A program made the position numbers and the translations under genes. DNA of 54,324 nucleotides from Chthonomonadales bacterium (GTDB lineage Bacteria; Armatimonadota; Chthonomonadetes; Chthonomonadales; CAJBBX01): positions 1-54,324 of the forward strand of contig JAAYVH010000112.1 of NCBI GenBank assembly GCA_012517255.1, read 5' to 3'. The notes below the pieces were generated by a model that worked only from the letters and a program-made list of their open reading frames with translations, searched no databases and was not told the origin of the DNA. Every line of letters begins with the position of its first letter. Position 1 is the stretch's first letter. Positions 8,556-17,159 of the stretch are shown in pieces.

Positions 8556-9788
8556 ATGCTTGCCCTGCTCGGGGCCGTTGCCGTTAGCGCGTCCTCATAC
8601 CCTCCGCCCAAGCAGCTCCCTCGGATTACCGTCCGATCGGGACAGTTCGTGGAGGCCGTCAGCGGCAAGCCGTTCCATCCGCGAGGGTTCAACTACATTC
8701 GCCTCAGAACGGCAGGCTCCGGAGACCAGAAGTTCCTCTGGCATGACACGCTGAATCCTGCCACCTACTCGTCGGCGCGCACGGAGGCGATGTTCGCCGA
8801 TCTCGAGCGCAGAGGTTTCACCCTCGTGCGCATTTTCCTCGATCATATGACCGGCGCGGGCTTCGTTGCCGAGGCAGGCGCTGAGGGGCTGTCGCCTGCG
8901 TACATGCGGAAACTTTTCGACTTCCTCGAGCGCGCCCGAGCCCATCGGGTGTATGTCATCCCGTGCTTCTGCTATCTGCCTGACGTGGCAGGCTACCGCG
9001 GGGGAGCGCCGCCGGAGAACGTAGCGGGGATGAACAGGCCGTATCTCGATCCCGGCTATATGCGAGGCAAAGCCCGTTACATGGCCGACGTGTGCGCTGC
9101 GATCAAGAAGCATGACCCGTCGCTGCTGAGTACGGTGTTCGCCTATGAGCTGGAGAATGAGTCCCATTTCATAGCGACTGAGCCGCCGTTCTCGCTGACA
9201 TCGGGGACCATCCACTGGCAGGGAAAGACCTATGATGCATCCCGGCCAGAGGAGCTTCAGCGGCAGGCCGATGACGGAATCATCGCCGCGGTGAACGCCG
9301 CAGCCGAAGCGGTGAAGAAGGTGGATCGGCAGGCCATGGTGGGGGCCAGCGTGTTCACGTTTCAGGCCGTTGGCCGAACCGGTCCTGCCAGACTCCGTGA
9401 CGACAAGACGCCCGATGGCAGGTTCCCTGCGCGTCCGCTAGCGATCGCCCGCTCGAAATCGGCCTATGTGGACATCCACTTCTACCCGATGAGCGAGACG
9501 TCGCTAGATGGGGACTACCGGAGCATCGAGTTCCCGGAACTGCGCGCCGCGTGCCGCAAGGCAGGCAAGCCCATGATCGTCGGCGAGATCGGCTGCTTCC
9601 GGCATGTGTACAAGGATGTCCCGACTGCCGCCGAGGGAATGCGCAAGAGCCTGGCACGCCTGCAGCGCGACGGGTTCGCGGGTTTCCTCTACTGGACCTA
9701 TGACAACGACGAGCAGAACGATCACCTGTGGCATGCGCTGGCAGGGAAGGGGGAGATCATCGCCGAACTCGAGCAAGCGATGAGATAG
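8556..9788 (+). CDS. Secreted GH5-like glycoside hydrolase (clan GH-A)
   Basis: The 410-aa product starts at the ATG at 8556 behind AAGGAG; the 553-aa ORF is over-extended upstream across the nfeD promoter. A short hydrophobic N-terminus (LALLGAVAVSASS) suggests export. The body is a (beta/alpha)8 barrel of the cellulase type: GFNYIRL near the start, the acid/base Glu in FAYELENES, and the nucleophile Glu in IVGEIGCF. Such enzymes hydrolyse beta-linked glucans, mannans or related glycans; the substrate cannot be told from sequence. The next gene (GH127) follows on the same strand 115 bp later. Confidence 0.8.
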   Translation: MLALLGAVAVSASSYPPPKQLPRITVRSGQFVEAVSGKPFHPRGFNYIRLRTAGSGDQKFLWHDTLNPATYSSARTEAMFADLERRGFTLVRIFLDHMTGAGFVAEAGAEGLSPAYMRKLFDFLERARAHRVYVIPCFCYLPDVAGYRGGAPPENVAGMNRPYLDPGYMRGKARYMADVCAAIKKHDPSLLSTVFAYELENESHFIATEPPFSLTSGTIHWQGKTYDASRPEELQRQADDGIIAAVNAAAEAVKKVDRQAMVGASVFTFQAVGRTGPARLRDDKTPDGRFPARPLAIARSKSAYVDIHFYPMSETSLDGDYRSIEFPELRAACRKAGKPMIVGEIGCFRHVYKDVPTAAEGMRKSLARLQRDGFAGFLYWTYDNDEQNDHLWHALAGKGEIIAELEQAMR

Positions 9789-9876
9789 GCCCCGCGAAGG
9801 TCTTCATCTGGCTGTCCAATGCAGCGCCGGCACGGAAGACCCGTCGGTGAACCTTGCCTTGGATATGTCGGTCGCG

Positions 9877-9890
9877 AGCAACCGTTCACA
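9877..9890 (+). promoter_or_regulatory. Weak LacI-type operator candidate before GH127
   Basis: AGCAACCGTTCACA matches 8 of the 10 fixed positions of the LacI-family palindrome TGNAANCGNTTNCA. It abuts the GH127 ribosome site AAGGAG. It is a weaker match than the sites at 36782 and 48317 and may be coincidental. Confidence 0.3.
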
Positions 9891-9903
9891 AGGAGCGCAT
9901 TCC

Positions 9904-11748
9904 ATGACGTCGCAATATCCGTCCCTCCCTCGGGGCAACGTCCGACTGCTGCCCGGCATCCTGCAGCAGCGCTATGACCTCAATCGCGCCTATGTCGCGT
10001 CGCTGACGGTCGAGAACCTGCTTCAGAGCTTCTATGCCGAGGCAGGCCTCCATCAGTGGTACATGCGCAACTCGTCGCACGGTATGCGAGGCGAAGGTAC
10101 TGAGCGTCACTGGGGATGGGAGTCGCCGACCTGTCAGGTGCGCGGCCACTTCCTGGGTCACTGGCTCTCGGCATGTGCCCAGATGTGGGCTGCGCGCGGC
10201 GATCTCGAGCTCAAGGCCAGGGCAGATCGGGCAGTGGACGAGCTGGCAGTGTGTCAGGAGAAGAACGGCGGTGAGTGGTGCAGCCCCATTCCCGAGAAGT
10301 ACATGTACTGGACGGCTGCCGGTAAGCCGACGTGGGCGCCCCACTACGTGCATCACAAGACTCTCATGGGCCTGACCCACATGGCGGTCTTCGCCGGCAG
10401 CGCCAGGGCTCTCGACATCGCAGGCCGTCTCGCCGACTGGTTCCACCGCTGGACGGGCCAGTTCGACCGCAAGCAGATGGACGACATCCTCGACGTCGAG
10501 ACGGGAGGCATGCTGGAAGCCTGGGCCGATCTCTACGGGGTGACCGGCGAGGAGAAGTACCTCGATCTGGTGGAACGCTACCGCAGGGGCAGGCTGTTCG
10601 ATCCGCTACTCGACGGCCGCGACATGCTCACTAACCGTCATGCCAACACGACCATCCCCGAGGCGCATGGCGCGGCGCGATGCTACGAGGTCACCGGCGA
10701 TCCGAAGTGGCGGGCAATCGTCGAAGCGTATTGGGACTGCGCTGTCACGCGGCGCGGCTACTACTGCACCGGAGCCCAGACCAACGACGAAGCCTGGACG
10801 CCGCCATTCAGTCTTGCCGAGCGCCGGGGGGCCTGGGCGCAGGAACACTGCACCGTCTACAACATGATCCGGCTGGCCGAGTACCTCTATCGTTGGACGG
10901 GCGACAGCGTCTACGCCGACTACATCGAGCGCAACCTCTACAACGGCATCCTGGCGCAGCAGAACCCGCAGACGGGGATGATCTCCTACTATCTCTCCAT
11001 GAGGCCCGGCGACCACAAGAAGTGGGGCCATCCCACGTTCGACTTCTGGTGCTGCCACGGCACCCTGGTGCAGGCGCACGCGATGCACGACACGTTGCTG
11101 TGCCATGCCGATGCCGAGGGCTTGCGCGTGGATCAGTACTTCCCGTTCGCGGCGGAGTTCACAATCGGCGATGTGCCTGTCACGGTACGTTTGGAGCCCG
11201 TCTTCCGCGGATGGACGGTCGGCGAACCGACCGGCGAGGGCTATCCCTGGGTACATGAGATGCACAGGCCAAAGTCGTGGACGTTCAAAGCGGAGGTGCG
11301 CGCCCGGAGGCCCGTTGAGTTCACACTGTCGCTGCGCAGGCCGGGCTGGATGACAGGTCCCATGCTGACCTGGGTCGGAACGGAGGGGCCGCGGGCCTCA
11401 GAGCCCGGCGCGGGCTACGAGTCGATCCGACGCCGGTGGTCGAGCGACACGGTCTTCATCGAGCTTCCCATCGGGCTCCGTGCAGAACCGCTGCCCGATG
11501 AGCCAACGACGGTGGCCTTCCTGCACGGGCCCGTCGTGCTAGCGGGACTGTGTGACTGCGAGCGGGGGCTCGTCGGGGATCCGGCGCGCCCGACGGATCT
11601 GCTGCGACCCAACGCCGACGGGGATCAGTACCCCTGGGGCACAGCCTACCGGACCATCGGCCAGGTGACAGGTACGCGGTTCATTCCGCTGTACAACGTG
11701 GTCGACGAGCCGTACTCGTTGTACTTCCCCATCGTTCCGCGCGCGTAG
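9904..11748 (+). CDS. GH127 beta-L-arabinofuranosidase family protein (DUF1680)
   Basis: The 614-aa product starts at the ATG at 9904, chosen because AAGGAG lies 8 bases upstream. It is cytosolic (no signal peptide). The fold is an alpha/alpha toroid followed by beta domains. The zinc-thiolate catalytic site known from bifidobacterial HypBA1 is visible: QEHCTVYN supplies the Glu-x-Cys pair and FWCCHGT the Cys-Cys pair, one of which is the nucleophile. The family removes beta-L-arabinofuranose from hydroxyproline-linked arabino-oligosaccharides, with some members acting on other furanosides. It lies downstream of the GH5-like gene and may be cotranscribed with it. Confidence 0.92.
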   Translation: MTSQYPSLPRGNVRLLPGILQQRYDLNRAYVASLTVENLLQSFYAEAGLHQWYMRNSSHGMRGEGTERHWGWESPTCQVRGHFLGHWLSACAQMWAARGDLELKARADRAVDELAVCQEKNGGEWCSPIPEKYMYWTAAGKPTWAPHYVHHKTLMGLTHMAVFAGSARALDIAGRLADWFHRWTGQFDRKQMDDILDVETGGMLEAWADLYGVTGEEKYLDLVERYRRGRLFDPLLDGRDMLTNRHANTTIPEAHGAARCYEVTGDPKWRAIVEAYWDCAVTRRGYYCTGAQTNDEAWTPPFSLAERRGAWAQEHCTVYNMIRLAEYLYRWTGDSVYADYIERNLYNGILAQQNPQTGMISYYLSMRPGDHKKWGHPTFDFWCCHGTLVQAHAMHDTLLCHADAEGLRVDQYFPFAAEFTIGDVPVTVRLEPVFRGWTVGEPTGEGYPWVHEMHRPKSWTFKAEVRARRPVEFTLSLRRPGWMTGPMLTWVGTEGPRASEPGAGYESIRRRWSSDTVFIELPIGLRAEPLPDEPTTVAFLHGPVVLAGLCDCERGLVGDPARPTDLLRPNADGDQYPWGTAYRTIGQVTGTRFIPLYNVVDEPYSLYFPIVPRA

Positions 11749-11765
11749 GCCCGGACTGCGGCGAT

Positions 11766-12869
11766 CTATCCGGAGCAGAGGGTCCGGTAGAGGTTCAGGA
11801 CCCTCTGGACATACCGTTGCGTCTCCCGATAGGGCGGAATGCCGCCGTGCTTCTTGACAGCCCCTGCGCCGGCGTTGTAGGCGGCCATGGCGAGCATGAT
11901 CTGGCGGATCGTCAGTTGACCGTCAGGTACGCCTCTCTCTCGGTACATGTCCAGTTTCATCCGCAACATGTTGACCGACACGCGCACGTTCTGGATTGGA
12001 TCATAGGGGTTGGTGAGTTTGAAGGCTCGCGCCTCGTCGGGCATGATCTGGCCGAGGCCCATGGCGCCCTTATGGGATGTGGTCTCCGGACGGAAATCGG
12101 ACTCCGCGATGATCATCGCCACGACGAGCCTCGGGTCCACCCGATGCCGATCCGCAAAGTAGAGGATGCTGACCGTGATGGCGTCAACCTGATCAGGAGG
12201 CAGTTTCTTGTTCCACCGGCTGATGAAGTCGGCATACGCCGGGTAGATCGACTGTGCCTCGGGACGAAGGTACTTCCGAGCCATCTCGGAGAGACCGGCG
12301 CCGAAGCCGGCCATGGGACGCACCTTCACGGCCGAGCCTTGCACGGGGTACGAGGCCGATGATTGCTGGCGAGCGGCCTGACGCCTGGCCTGAGCGCGCG
12401 CTTCCTGCTCCTGCGCGATGCGCTCGCGATAGCGGATCTCGCCGTCGTCAGCGATGGCCAGCGTTTCGAGCGGCACGATGTTGCCCAGAATGCCTTCGCG
12501 GATGCGCACGAGAACGCGCAGCGACGGAGACCCGCCCTGGGCTATATGGCGCTCGTCGCCTTTGGGGGCGGCAAGGGTCAGGGCTGTTCCGTCGCGCATC
12601 GTCATCATGAACATGACGCCGGCATCGCCGGCAAGATGGCCATTGAGCGTGCCGGAGAGCTCGAACACTTTCCCGACCAGAGAGGTCCAGTCCTGGGCAG
12701 CAATGGCGTAGGTCAGCGAGCGGTCATAGCCCAGTTTGCGGCGCAGAGCGAGGTATTCCTGTGCGGGAATGGCCGCGGCCGGCGCCGCCATGCCGGTCCA
12801 GATCGCAAGGACCGCGGCTGGCAAGAGCGCCTTCAGGAGCGAACGTCTATCGGTGCTGTGGAGTCTCAT
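11766..12869 (-). CDS. Lytic transglycosylase with SLT domain, exported
   Basis: The 367-aa product starts at the ATG at 12869 (MRLHSTDRRSLLKALLPAAV), a signal peptide with a twin-arginine-like DRRSLLK motif. The ORF-track start at 13004 would run through the tRNA-Ser gene and is rejected. Residues ~35-180 are a beta/OB-like region and an Arg/Gln-rich linker; residues ~225-360 are the transglycosylase domain. Landmarks are the catalytic Glu in IIAESDF, GAMGLGQIMP and AYNAGAGAVKKHGG. It cleaves the MurNAc-GlcNAc bond of peptidoglycan with 1,6-anhydro ring formation. No clear ribosome site precedes the start. Confidence 0.88.
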   Translation of the reverse strand: MRLHSTDRRSLLKALLPAAVLAIWTGMAAPAAAIPAQEYLALRRKLGYDRSLTYAIAAQDWTSLVGKVFELSGTLNGHLAGDAGVMFMMTMRDGTALTLAAPKGDERHIAQGGSPSLRVLVRIREGILGNIVPLETLAIADDGEIRYRERIAQEQEARAQARRQAARQQSSASYPVQGSAVKVRPMAGFGAGLSEMARKYLRPEAQSIYPAYADFISRWNKKLPPDQVDAITVSILYFADRHRVDPRLVVAMIIAESDFRPETTSHKGAMGLGQIMPDEARAFKLTNPYDPIQNVRVSVNMLRMKLDMYRERGVPDGQLTIRQIMLAMAAYNAGAGAVKKHGGIPPYRETQRYVQRVLNLYRTLCSG

Positions 12870-12954
12870 GGCAGCGGAGGCGGCTCCCGACGCCGCACAG
12901 ACGCTACGGCGCGGGATCGCGGCGTCGGCAGCGCCCGAGTCCCGCGCCTGAACG

Positions 12955-13049
12955 TGGCGGAGAGACCGGGATTCGAACCCGGGGTGGGAGCTTAACACCC
13001 CCACAACCGCTTAGCAGGCGGCCGCTTTCGACCACTCAGCCATCTCTCC
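12955..13049 (-). tRNA. tRNA-Ser(GCT)
   Basis: The minus strand folds as a type II tRNA: acceptor GGAGAGA pairs with TCTCTCC, the D-arm carries TGGCTGAGTGG, the anticodon loop CTGCTAA reads GCT, there is a long variable arm, and the T-arm is GGGTTCGAATCCC. The discriminator is G and the 3' CCA is encoded. It decodes AGC/AGU. It overlaps only the false 5' extension of the transglycosylase ORF. Confidence 0.96.
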
Positions 13050-13134
13050 GCGTTGCAGCCTATTCTATCACATAGGCGCGTGTCGCGCAATATGGCGACG
13101 TGTCGCGAAAGGAGAGGACCGCGATTCCGCGCGT

Positions 13135-13947
13135 CTAGTCCAACCTCCAGGCGCGTCCCCAGAACTCGAACAGTCCTCTCGAGGCCATGGCCGTGCAGTA
13201 GTCCTGTTTCCCCGGAGACGCGTCGTGGTCCACGAAGCGCTCCGGACCGATGGTGCCCGCGTGACCGTCGGCATAGCCGACAGGTATTCGGTCGCCGGGA
13301 TAGCCCCGGCGCGTATCCCAGACCACGTTGTGCCAGCTCCAGTCGTCGCTGAAGGCGCTCATGACAGGCCACGATGCCTGGTTGCCGCGGAAGTAGATCC
13401 ATCCGATGGGCATAGAGCCCCAGGTTGTGGGAGCAATGGCGCAACGCTCGGCAGGCCTCTCGAATGAGGCCAGGGTGCGAATGCCGATGGGGCCGGAGCC
13501 CCAGTCGTTCACGCAGTCTGTTCCGCTGGTGTACAGCGAGTACCCCGTCCTATTGAGTCCGTAGGACGGAAACCACTCCCAGCGGTACGAAATGGAGCCG
13601 CGGGTCGTCGAGCTCAGGATCGGCTTGCCCTGCGCGGGATCAAAGAAGATCGATTGGTTCCGAACATACGGCAGCAGCGATCCGACCCATGTGTCCGATG
13701 AGCTGTAGGGCCGCGAGCCATAGAGCCGCACGGTAGTCTCATCGTTGTCGGCCGCGTACATGAGCAGGGCGTAACCGATCTGGCGAATGTTCGAGAGTGA
13801 AGTTGCGGCTCTGGCACGAGCTCGCGCCTGCTCGAAAACCGGAAACAGGATCGCGGCCAGAATGGCAATGATGGCGATCACGACGAGCAGCTCAATCACG
13901 GTGAAGGCCTGTCGCTGGGCGCGTGGCAGGCTCTGATGCATGAGCAT
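13135..13947 (-). CDS. Prepilin-like (type II pseudopilin) protein
   Basis: The 270-aa product has a type IV prepilin leader and hydrophobic helix, [20 protein letters not shown], followed by [20 protein letters not shown]. The body is a DUF1559-like globular domain ending in [10 protein letters not shown], the H-X9-DG-like tail region. The residue before the cleavage site is Ala (QRQA/F) instead of the usual Gly, which is tolerated by some prepilin peptidases. Such proteins are abundant in Armatimonadota and Planctomycetes and are presumably exported through a type II/IV pilus system. The start at 13947 has CGGAG upstream; an ATG at 13941 is the alternative. A CATAAT -10-like box lies at 13998-14003. 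Confidence 0.87.
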   Translation of the reverse strand: MLMHQSLPRAQRQAFTVIELLVVIAIIAILAAILFPVFEQARARARAATSLSNIRQIGYALLMYAADNDETTVRLYGSRPYSSSDTWVGSLLPYVRNQSIFFDPAQGKPILSSTTRGSISYRWEWFPSYGLNRTGYSLYTSGTDCVNDWGSGPIGIRTLASFERPAERCAIAPTTWGSMPIGWIYFRGNQASWPVMSAFSDDWSWHNVVWDTRRGYPGDRIPVGYADGHAGTIGPERFVDHDASPGKQDYCTAMASRGLFEFWGRAWRLD

Positions 13948-14131
13948 TGCGGCGTACTCCGAGGCGTTCTGGTAGGAGATTGACCTTCCCGGAGCTATTA
14001 TGGCCGCAGAACCGTAGGCAGGCGAACATTCCCCGCGCGTCTGTCGGGATCATGGAGGATTTCGCTTTCGTCTGCCGAATAGTAGATAGGTGCAACACAG
14101 GGCCGCGCGGGCCAGCAGAATAGCGAGTTCG

Positions 14132-14186
14132 GACGCGGCGTGGCCGCGGTGGGTGTTTCAGAAAGCGTAGAGAGCTTTCTTAGGAG
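14132..14186 (+). repeat. Copy A of a 55-bp two-hairpin interspersed repeat
   Basis: The repeat contains a CGCGGC-GTG-GCCGCG palindrome, a short linker, and AGAAAGC-GTAGAGA-GCTTTCT, ending in TTAGGAG. It differs by one base from copies B (47797) and C (54215). It lies in the gap upstream of the TPR gene. It can be read as a short ORF (VAAVGVSESVESFL), which falsely extends the TPR protein in the ORF track. Confidence 0.9.
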
Positions 14187-14211
14187 GTCGCCGCAGCGCC
14201 CATGCGGTGAC

Positions 14212-15045
14212 ATGTCGAGGACAATGCCTTTGAGTGAACAACGTCACATAGCCGACTCCGCGGAGGGTGCATCCGCTTCGAACCCGACAGTGGATGCGAG
14301 CCGAGCGTTGCGCCGCGCCCAGCGGCAAGCTCAGCGAGGTCTGTATGCGGAGGCGATCGGCACTCTCAACGCTGCCATGAGCCTCGGCGCCGATCCCTAC
14401 GAGTGCTATCTCCGCCAAGCCCGTCTCTATCAGTCGCTCGGGCAGTGGGGCGATGCCGTCGCGTCGGCCGAGAAGGCCATCGCGCGCAAGCCCCACAATG
14501 TCACGGCCCGCGAGACGATCATCGCGCTTCTCATAGAATCACACGACTTCGGCCGGGCGGTGGAGGCAATCAGGGATCTCCTGCGCATCGCGCCTGACCA
14601 TGTGGGCGCTCGCGATGCGCTCGGTACGGCCTATGTGGGTCTTGGCGACCTCGATGCGGCCTTGCGCGTCATCAACGAGACCATTCGGTTGCGCCCCTAC
14701 GATCCGATTCAGCGCTTCAGACGTGGTCTGATCTATGAGCACAAAGGTGAGGCGAGGCTGGCGATTGCTGAGTTCTCGCTGGTGGCGGACCTGTCGGAGG
14801 ATGAGGACCTCGCCGATTCGGCACGCGAGCATCTCGATGACCTCGATATGGCGCAGCTCCACGACATACTGCTGCTCGCCGGCGATGATCCCGTGTTTCG
14901 CACGAAGCTCATCACCAATCCCGAAGTCGCCATCGCCGAGCGCGGATTCGGACTGAGCGAATGGGGACTCCGACGACTGGCCGAGTTCGCCGCCGAGGGC
15001 CTCACGCAGTACGGCGGGTCAGGGACTCCGCTCACGTATCACTGA
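14212..15045 (+). CDS. TPR protein with C-terminal RiPP-leader-like helical domain
   Basis: The 277-aa product starts at the ATG at 14212; the ORF-track start at 14140 lies inside repeat A, and the ATG at 14224 is an alternative. Residues ~25-200 hold about five tetratricopeptide repeats (RRAQRQAQRGLYAEAIGTL, ARLYQSLGQWGDAVASAEK, LGTAYVGLGDLDAALRVIN), a scaffold for protein-protein contacts. After a linker, residues ~215-265 (GDDPVFRTKLITNPEVAIAE followed by RGFGLSEWGLRRL) resemble the small helical domain seen in Os1348/NHLP-type RiPP precursors and LigA-like proteins. It is cytosolic. folP starts 49 bp downstream on the same strand. The role is unknown. Confidence 0.78.
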   Translation: MSRTMPLSEQRHIADSAEGASASNPTVDASRALRRAQRQAQRGLYAEAIGTLNAAMSLGADPYECYLRQARLYQSLGQWGDAVASAEKAIARKPHNVTARETIIALLIESHDFGRAVEAIRDLLRIAPDHVGARDALGTAYVGLGDLDAALRVINETIRLRPYDPIQRFRRGLIYEHKGEARLAIAEFSLVADLSEDEDLADSAREHLDDLDMAQLHDILLLAGDDPVFRTKLITNPEVAIAERGFGLSEWGLRRLAEFAAEGLTQYGGSGTPLTYH

Positions 15046-15094
15046 CCGCCATGGACCGCTGCAAGCCGGCCGTGTCGGGAGTTTCCTGCCACCC

Positions 15095-15961
15095 ATGAGA
15101 CTGGCGGTCTCGCGCGCGCTCGACGCGCTGATGGAGGACACTCGCTCAGGACGCCGCACTCTGGTTATGGGCGTGCTCAACGTGACGCCCGATTCGTTCT
15201 CCGACGGAGGACGCTATCTGCAGAAGGATGCGGCGCTGCGGCGAGCCCTGGACATGGCGGCCAGCGGGGCCGACATCATTGACGTGGGCGGCGAATCCTC
15301 TCGACCGGGCGCAGAACCCGTCCCCCTCGAGGAAGAGCTCCGACGAGTTCTGCCGGTCATCGCGGATCTGGCCCGAGAACCCGGGCTCATTGTCAGCGTG
15401 GACACGCGCAAGGCCGAGGTGGCACGGGCCGCCATCGAAGCAGGCGCAGCGATGGTCAATGACATCTCCGCGATGACCGCCGATCCCGACATGGCGCCGG
15501 TTGTGGCCGCCTCAGGCGTAGCGGTGTGTCTCATGCACATGCAGGGCACTCCGCAGACCATGCAGGTTGCGCCGGCATACGGCGATGTGGTCACCGATGT
15601 GCGAGAGTACCTGCGCGAACGTGCCGCAGCGGCCCGGGCCGCAGGCATAGCTGAGGATCGGATCATCGTGGATCCCGGTTTCGGGTTCGGCAAGACGCTC
15701 GAGCACAACCTCGAGATGCTGCGCCGCCTGCGCGAGTTCACCGATCTGGGCTATCCGATCCTGGTGGGAACGTCACGCAAGAGCATGCTGGGCGCGCTTC
15801 TGGGAGGCGCTCCTCCTGAAGACCGGACGGAGGGCACCGCGGCGACGGTGGCGCTGGCCGTTGCCAACGGCGCCTCCATGGTCCGGGTTCACGACGTCCG
15901 CGAAATGTGGAGGGTTGTGTGCGTCGCGGACGCCGTGGTTCGTGGGTTCAGTCCGCTTTGA
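15095..15961 (+). CDS. folP: Dihydropteroate synthase
   Basis: The 288-aa product is a complete TIM-barrel DHPS. It condenses 6-hydroxymethyl-7,8-dihydropterin pyrophosphate with p-aminobenzoate in folate synthesis. Signatures are VMGVLNVTPDSFSDGG (loop 1), GGESSRPGAEPV (loop 2), SVDTRKAEVA, NDISAM, and the C-terminal RVHDV. The length is normal for the family. Its last 14 bases overlap the convergent gene on the minus strand. The start at 15095 has no strong ribosome site, but the family alignment supports an N-terminus close to it. Confidence 0.96.
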   Translation: MRLAVSRALDALMEDTRSGRRTLVMGVLNVTPDSFSDGGRYLQKDAALRRALDMAASGADIIDVGGESSRPGAEPVPLEEELRRVLPVIADLAREPGLIVSVDTRKAEVARAAIEAGAAMVNDISAMTADPDMAPVVAASGVAVCLMHMQGTPQTMQVAPAYGDVVTDVREYLRERAAAARAAGIAEDRIIVDPGFGFGKTLEHNLEMLRRLREFTDLGYPILVGTSRKSMLGALLGGAPPEDRTEGTAATVALAVANGASMVRVHDVREMWRVVCVADAVVRGFSPL

Positions 15962-17069
15962 CGGCGCGGATCCTTCCCACCCACAGCGTATTGGCTCCTG
16001 CGCCTCCCCCCATGAAGCTCAGATCGGCGATGACGATCTGCTTGATCTTGTCGCGATCCAGCTTGCCGTTGTCGTCCTTCGAGTCGTTCGAGGGGGTGAA
16101 GTCGGCCAGTTTCAGCGTGAGGTTCTGAAGCTTCTGGCCGCCGTCGAGGGACACGATGGTGTCGTATTTGCCTCCGCTGTTCTCCTCGACCTGAACCAGG
16201 ACCGACGTCGGCTTGGCGGATGCCATGGTGAGCAGCAGACGATCGGCCTTGGCGAGCGCTCCGGGCATGACGGTCTTCATTGCCGCCGCAATCTTGCCCT
16301 CCTCGAGGTCGTATTCGAGTCGCATTCCCTTGCCGTCGAGCGGCTTCTCTTCGACGACCTTGGCTCGCACCGGTCCTGTGACGACCCAGGACAGATGAGG
16401 ACGAGCAAAACCGTCAATGAGCGCCTCGCCGGCGGCCGCCACGGGCTCAGGCAGCGCGGCGGTGGATGCCTCGATGTCGTCCACGTAGAACAGGCGGGCG
16501 CCGGTCTTGATGCCGAGCATGTCGAGCGTTTCAGGCTCGAGCCCGCCGACGAGCATCTGCGCAAGGTCAGCGAGCGCTACAGCCTCAAGCCGGTCTATGT
16601 CGAGCTTGTTGTTCGGGTCTTTGGGGTCATTCGCATCGGTGCCGAGCGAAAAGTCGCTGAGAGCAAGCTCGACCCGTTGCCAGACGCCTGCCGGCACCGC
16701 GACCGTCGCCTGGTACCGCCCGCCGTCGCGCTCCTGCAGTACCACGATCAGCGGCATGGCGACCGGCGACTTCACCCAGAAGCGAATGGACTTGAGAGTG
16801 GTCGGAGGCGCCTGCGTGACCGGGAGCATGAGCGCTGCTGGCTCGCCCGCTTCCACAAGGTACTCGAACTTCAGAGCGCTCTTCCCGTTCTTGAACGTGC
16901 CCTCGGATGTTGTGAGCGTCAAGCGGGCCGTTTCGCCCAGGGCCGTCCACCCGTGATCAGTGCCTTCAAAGTCGTGCTTCACGATGGCGGTGTCGGGGGC
17001 CTGGGCAAGTGAGACTGCGGTCAGTGCCGTGAGCGCGGCGCACGCCATCCATGTGTCTGGAAGTTTCAT
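15948..17069 (-). CDS. Secreted protein with duplicated carbohydrate-binding-like domain
   Basis: The 373-aa product has a signal peptide (MACAALTALTAVSLA) and two related beta-sandwich halves. The first (~27-205) contains IVKHDFEGTDHGWTALG, SIRFWVKSP and WQRVELALSDFSLG followed by PNNKLDIDRLEAVALADL. The second (~210-370) contains ALIDGFARPHLSW, VQVEENSGGKYDT and LTLKLADFTPSND followed by DNGKLDRDKIKQIVIADL. The repeated pattern resembles CBM11/galactose-binding-like modules. It is probably an extracellular glycan-binding protein; no catalytic residues are evident. It is 90 bp downstream of the ABC permease on the same strand with its own GGAGGA ribosome site, so it may be the tail of that operon. 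Confidence 0.75.
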   Translation of the reverse strand: MKLPDTWMACAALTALTAVSLAQAPDTAIVKHDFEGTDHGWTALGETARLTLTTSEGTFKNGKSALKFEYLVEAGEPAALMLPVTQAPPTTLKSIRFWVKSPVAMPLIVVLQERDGGRYQATVAVPAGVWQRVELALSDFSLGTDANDPKDPNNKLDIDRLEAVALADLAQMLVGGLEPETLDMLGIKTGARLFYVDDIEASTAALPEPVAAAGEALIDGFARPHLSWVVTGPVRAKVVEEKPLDGKGMRLEYDLEEGKIAAAMKTVMPGALAKADRLLLTMASAKPTSVLVQVEENSGGKYDTIVSLDGGQKLQNLTLKLADFTPSNDSKDDNGKLDRDKIKQIVIADLSFMGGGAGANTLWVGRIRAVKAD

Positions 17070-17159
17070 GGCGGAATCCTCCTGGAGATGCCAGAGATAC
17101 GAAGAGGCGGCAGGGAGGGTTTCGGCGATTCGCGCCGCACCAGTCGGTATCTGGCGCGC

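Noticed and set aside
12870-13004. N-terminal extension of the lytic transglycosylase
   Set aside because: It would be translated from inside the tRNA-Ser gene; the signal peptide starts at 12869.
14140-14211. N-terminal extension of the TPR protein
   Set aside because: This segment is the 55-bp interspersed repeat read as protein; the same peptide would be encoded at 47797 and 54215.
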